Origin: DASYLJ01 sp964404165
Lineage (GTDB): Bacteria; Desulfobacterota; Binatia; DP-6
Reading direction: 5' to 3'
DNA: 64,000 nt
Assembly: GCA_964404165.1 (NCBI GenBank)
Contig: CAYOIZ010000035.1
Coordinates: 3,744 to 67,743 of the forward strand
Shown: piece by piece, positions 61,314 through 64,000 of the stretch
Numbering within the stretch: position 1 is the first letter of the stretch
Layout: each line of letters starts with the position of its first letter
Position numbers and translations under genes: made by a program
Notes under the pieces: model-generated
Told to the model about the DNA's origin: nothing
What the model saw: the letters and a program-made list of their open reading frames with translations, nothing else
Databases searched by the model: none

Positions 61314-62666
61314 ATGGCAGGGTTGATCTCCATCGGGGGCCTGGTCACGGGCCTCGATACCAACAAGATGATCGAGTCGCTGGTGGCGCTGGAGCGCCGT
61401 CCGCTCGATCAGCTCGGCAAGGAGATCGACGCCACCAACGTCACGAAGAGTGCCCTGGCGACGCTGCAGGCGAAGTTCCTCGCCTTCAAGACCGCCGCCG
61501 ACGGGCTCAAGACCACGGCCGGCGTGCTCGTCCGCGAGGCCAGCTCGAGCAACACGAGCGTGCTGAACGCCGCCGCCGGCGCCGGCGCCGAGCGCGGCAC
61601 CGCCACCATCACCGCGACGCAGCTCGCGCGCGCGTCGGTCGCGGGCTCCACCGTCGGCAAGACCGCCGCCAGCGACACGATCGCCGCCGGGGCGGGCACG
61701 TTCCGCTTCCAGGTCGGCTCCGGCGACGTCCAGAGCATCAGCATCGACGCCACGACGACGTTGCAGGACCTGGCCAACGCCATCAACGACACCGACTCGG
61801 GTGTGACGGCATCGGCGATCAACGCGGGCACCGCGGCCAGCCCCGACTACCGGCTGCAGCTGCAGAGCCAGACCACCGGCGAGTCGAGCACGATCACGAT
61901 CGTGCAGGACGACACGCAGCTCGCGATCCAGACCAGCCAGACGGGCCTCAACGCGCAGTTCACCGTCAGTGGCTTCGCCACCGCGTTCGAGCGCGAGTCC
62001 AACACCTTCAACGACGTCCTCACCGGCGTGACGATCAGCCTGCGCTCGGAGGGGACCTCGACGGTCACCGTCGACGACGACGTCGACGCCATCGTCGACA
62101 AGGTGAAGGCGCTCGCCGCCGCGTTCAACGACATCAAGACGTTCGTCGCCGACGAGTCGAAGGTGGAGACGGCGCAGGGCAAGGACGAGCTCGCCACCGG
62201 CCCGCTCGCCGGCAACTCGACGGTGCGTCAGCTCATCGAGCGCCTGCAGTCGACGTTCTCGGAGGCCATCTCCGGTGCCGAGGGCTCGTACGTGAACCTC
62301 TCGAGCCTCGGCCTGGCGACGCAGAAGGACGGCTCGGTGCTCTTCACCGAGGCCACGCTGCGCAGCGCGATCGCGGACGATCCCGAGGGCGTCGCCGCGG
62401 TGTTCGCCGGCAACGACGATTCGAACGGCGTCGCCGCCGATCTCGCCACGCTGCTCGCCGACGTCACCGGCTCGAACGGCGCCTTCGCCACGCAGAACAC
62501 GTCGCTCGACGCGCGCGTCCGCGACATGCAGGACCAGATCGACCAGGGTACGCGCAACGTCGAGGCGTACGAGGACAGCCTCCGGCTCCAGTTCGCCAAC
62601 CTCGAATCGCTGGTCGCCTCGCTCCAGACGCAGGGCAACTTCCTGCTCTCGGCGCTCGGCGGCTGA
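61314..62666 (+). CDS. fliD: Flagellar filament cap protein FliD
   Basis: A 450-residue protein. The N-terminal GLVTGLDTNKMIESLVALERRPLDQLGKEI and the C-terminal coiled region (NTSLDARVRDMQDQIDQGTRNVEAYEDSLRLQFANLESLVASLQTQGNFLLSALGG) are the FliD signature ends. The middle domains (TITATQLARA, TLQDLANAINDTDSGVTASAI) are Thr/Ser/Ala-rich. It caps the filament and promotes flagellin assembly. It is followed by fliS 19 bases later. Confidence 0.95.
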   Translation: MAGLISIGGLVTGLDTNKMIESLVALERRPLDQLGKEIDATNVTKSALATLQAKFLAFKTAADGLKTTAGVLVREASSSNTSVLNAAAGAGAERGTATITATQLARASVAGSTVGKTAASDTIAAGAGTFRFQVGSGDVQSISIDATTTLQDLANAINDTDSGVTASAINAGTAASPDYRLQLQSQTTGESSTITIVQDDTQLAIQTSQTGLNAQFTVSGFATAFERESNTFNDVLTGVTISLRSEGTSTVTVDDDVDAIVDKVKALAAAFNDIKTFVADESKVETAQGKDELATGPLAGNSTVRQLIERLQSTFSEAISGAEGSYVNLSSLGLATQKDGSVLFTEATLRSAIADDPEGVAAVFAGNDDSNGVAADLATLLADVTGSNGAFATQNTSLDARVRDMQDQIDQGTRNVEAYEDSLRLQFANLESLVASLQTQGNFLLSALGG

Positions 62667-62685
62667 CGGCAAGGAGTCATCGGGA

Positions 62686-63096
62686 ATGTACGCGGCAGAG
62701 TACACACGGCGCTACACCGAAGCGCAGGTCACGTCGGTGGATCGGCGGCGCCTGCTGCTGCTCGTGTTCGAGGGGGGCGCGACCTTCCTCGCCGGTGCCC
62801 GCGAGGCGCTGGTGGCGGGCGAGACGCGGCGCTTCGCGGAGCAGCTGAGCCGCGCGCAGGCCATCATCTCCGAGCTGCTCGGGACGCTCGACTACGCCCA
62901 GGGCGGCGTGATCGCCGTCGAGCTGGCGCGGCTCTACGACTACATGCTGCACCACCTCACCGAGGCGAACATCACGCACAGCGTGCAGCACCTCGACGAC
63001 GTCATCCGTGTCTACGCGACGGTCGCCGGCGCGTACCGCGAGATCCTCGAGCGCCCTGCCATGGACGGCGCGGGCTTCACCACCACGGCGGCCTGA
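62686..63096 (+). CDS. fliS: Flagellar export chaperone FliS
   Basis: A 136-residue helical protein. YTRRYTEAQVTSVDRRRLLLLVFEGGATFLAGAREAL and the C-terminal SVQHLDDVIRVYATVAGAYREIL match FliS, which binds flagellin and keeps it from assembling in the cytoplasm. Its stop overlaps the next start (TGATG). Order and spacing after fliD support the call. Confidence 0.92.
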   Translation: MYAAEYTRRYTEAQVTSVDRRRLLLLVFEGGATFLAGAREALVAGETRRFAEQLSRAQAIISELLGTLDYAQGGVIAVELARLYDYMLHHLTEANITHSVQHLDDVIRVYATVAGAYREILERPAMDGAGFTTTAA

Positions 63097-63521
63097 TGCA
63101 GACGCAGGCGGAGTTGCTCGGCGCGAGCCAGCGCGAGCTGCGGCTGTACCAGGAGCTGTTGGCGACCTACCAGGACCTGACGGTGCTGCTCACGGAAGAG
63201 CAGGCCGCCCTGGATCCCAACCGTCTCACCACGGCGGGCGATCGGGCGGAGATGCTCACCGCCGAGCTGCGCGCCCTGCGCGACGTGCTCGGTCCGTACC
63301 GCGTCAGCGGCGACCCGGTGTCGGCGGAGATCCAGGCACTGTGGCGCGGCTCGGCCGCGCTGGCGGCGGAAGCGGCGGGTGCGAACGCGCGTATGGTGAA
63401 TCATGCGCGAGCACGCCAGGCAGAGATCACCGGCAAGTTCGCCGAGCTCGCGCGGGGCCGGCGCGTCCTCGCGGCGTACCGGCCCTCCGACGGCCCGGCC
63501 GCGTCTCGTCGTCAGGCGTAG
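63096..63521 (+). CDS. FliT/FlgN-like flagellar chaperone candidate
   Basis: A 141-residue helical protein with no membrane segment. It begins MQTQAELLGASQRELRLYQELLATYQDLTVLLTEEQAALDPNRL, resembling the start of FlgN/FliT chaperones, and continues with EMLTAELRALRDVLGPYR. Members of these families are poorly conserved. Its ATG overlaps the fliS stop, and genes after fliS are often fliT. FliT binds FliD and FlhDC or FliJ; which partner applies here cannot be read. Confidence 0.65.
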   Translation: MQTQAELLGASQRELRLYQELLATYQDLTVLLTEEQAALDPNRLTTAGDRAEMLTAELRALRDVLGPYRVSGDPVSAEIQALWRGSAALAAEAAGANARMVNHARARQAEITGKFAELARGRRVLAAYRPSDGPAASRRQA

Positions 63522-63530
63522 TCTCGTCTG

Positions 63531-63666
63531 TCGGGCGGGTGTTCGGGGGCTGGGACACCGCCGGCTGCGCGCGGCGTTCGCACGGCACCACGCCACCCCC
63601 TTTCCCCACCCGCGTACTCACGACGCGCTCGCTCGGCGGCGCCCCAGCCCCCGAACACCCTCCCGA
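63531..63666. repeat. 136-bp palindromic element with 33-bp imperfect ends
   Basis: Bases 63531-63563 pair with 63634-63666, 30 of 33 matching after reverse complement. The element is similar in size to the 133-bp palindrome at 57961-58093. It starts nine bases after the end of the FliT/FlgN-like gene. No flanking target duplication was identified with certainty. Confidence 0.7.
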
Positions 63667-63934
63667 CCCGTCGCTGATCGAGCAGGAAGCAGCCGCAGTG
63701 TCGACCAACGTCACGTCGTAGGACGCGGCGTCCCCAACTCGCTCGATGGCTGGGCATCCGAGCGTCGCGCCAGCGAGGCGTGCGAGGCCGACCACCGCTC
63801 GGGCGGCGATGGGCTCGTGGCTTCGTGACGGAGAGCTGGGGAGTCGCGTGGGTCGTCGGTCGGCGTGGATGTGACGTGAGCCAACGCGACGCCTCCGCGT
63901 ACATCGCATGGGGGTGGGTGGTGCGGTGCGGGGA

Positions 63935-64000
63935 GCCGCCCGATGAGCGAGTTGGGAGCACGCGTGGCGGGGAAAAGGGGGGGCTGGGTGCCGTGCGAGC
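63935..64000. repeat. Inverted, diverged partial copy of the 136-bp element
   Basis: Bases 63935-64000 align to the reverse complement of 63574-63640 at roughly three in four positions with small gaps, including the exact 12-base GGTGCCGTGCGA near the right end. The copy continues past the window, so its full extent is unknown. Confidence 0.6.

Larger units (their letters stand above)
63522..64000. other. Non-coding repeat-rich region
   Basis: No convincing gene in these 479 bases: open frames on both strands lack ribosome sites and have Arg/Ser-rich shadow composition. The sequence holds a 136-bp palindrome (63531-63666), a hairpin (63843-63852 with 63881-63890), and at 63935-64000 an inverted copy of the palindrome's middle. 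The string GAGCGAGTTGGG at 63946-63957 also recurs inverted near 63733-63744. It looks like a cluster of degraded palindromic elements. Confidence 0.65.

Noticed and set aside
63427..63961. Two minus-strand frames in the last 500 bases
   Set aside because: They follow the palindromic repeats, have no ribosome site and show an Arg/Pro/Ser shadow composition.

Overview
This is a GC-rich (about 70 %), gene-dense bacterial chromosome segment from a Gram-negative organism. Outer-membrane systems show this: a type II secretion secretin, an OmpA-type lipoprotein, a porin and an Mla-type lipid transporter. Flagellar genes, an F420-type luciferase-like oxidoreductase, a split b6-type cytochrome bc complex with a multihaem cytochrome c, and secreted Cys-rich and repeat proteins fit a deltaproteobacterial-type lineage. 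The C-terminal domain of the secreted metalloprotease at 1569-4193 resembles one I associate with Binatota (Candidatus Binatia) proteins. That placement is inference from memory and was not tested. No rRNA, tRNA, CRISPR array or transposase gene was recognised.

Layout. 1-5.6 kb: the start of gspD with gspC, a secreted zinc metalloprotease with a small secreted partner, and an OmpA-like lipoprotein. 5.7-7.3 kb: a patatin-like lipase and a small membrane protein. 7.4-15 kb: an electron-transfer operon (Rieske protein, cytochrome b6, microprotein, subunit IV, microprotein, octahaem cytochrome c, cupredoxin-like protein) running into a Cys-rich secreted protein and CorA. 15-23.5 kb: a second Cys-rich protein, an SDR, a giant NxxGxxAF repeat protein, an FGase-like protein, a phosphodiesterase and a glutamine amidotransferase. 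23.6-32.3 kb: a phosphate regulon, phoBR facing pstSCAB-phoU, with a candidate Pho-box array between pstS and a divergent porin. 32.3-39.2 kb: metabolic genes (beta-hydroxyacid dehydrogenase, LLM oxidoreductase, methyltransferase-like protein, def, thiO) and a large hybrid sensor kinase. 39.2-44 kb: RNase G/E and a radical SAM/DUF2344 fusion, then tatA.

44-51.6 kb (minus strand) is one tightly overlapping gene string: nadA, a NrtR-like degenerate Nudix regulator, a gluzincin peptidase, an UPF0104 membrane protein, mlaE-mlaF-mlaD and a zinc-ribbon/DUF3426 protein. It would link NAD synthesis and envelope lipid transport on one transcript. 51.6-59.2 kb: an orphan N4-cytosine-type methyltransferase, bioB, a 59-residue poly-aspartate microprotein, pmbA/tldD, a DHH phosphoesterase and queG. 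59.3-63.5 kb: two near-identical flagellin genes, each with its own sigma-28-like promoter, then fliD, fliS and a FliT/FlgN-like chaperone.

The last 480 bases carry no convincing gene. They hold a 136-bp imperfect palindrome and a diverged inverted second copy that runs off the window. A similar-sized 133-bp palindrome lies between the DHH phosphoesterase and queG genes. The least conventional parts of the window are the seven-gene bc-type complex, the NrtR/nadA/mla string, the Asp-rich microprotein, the paired CX3C proteins and these palindromic elements.
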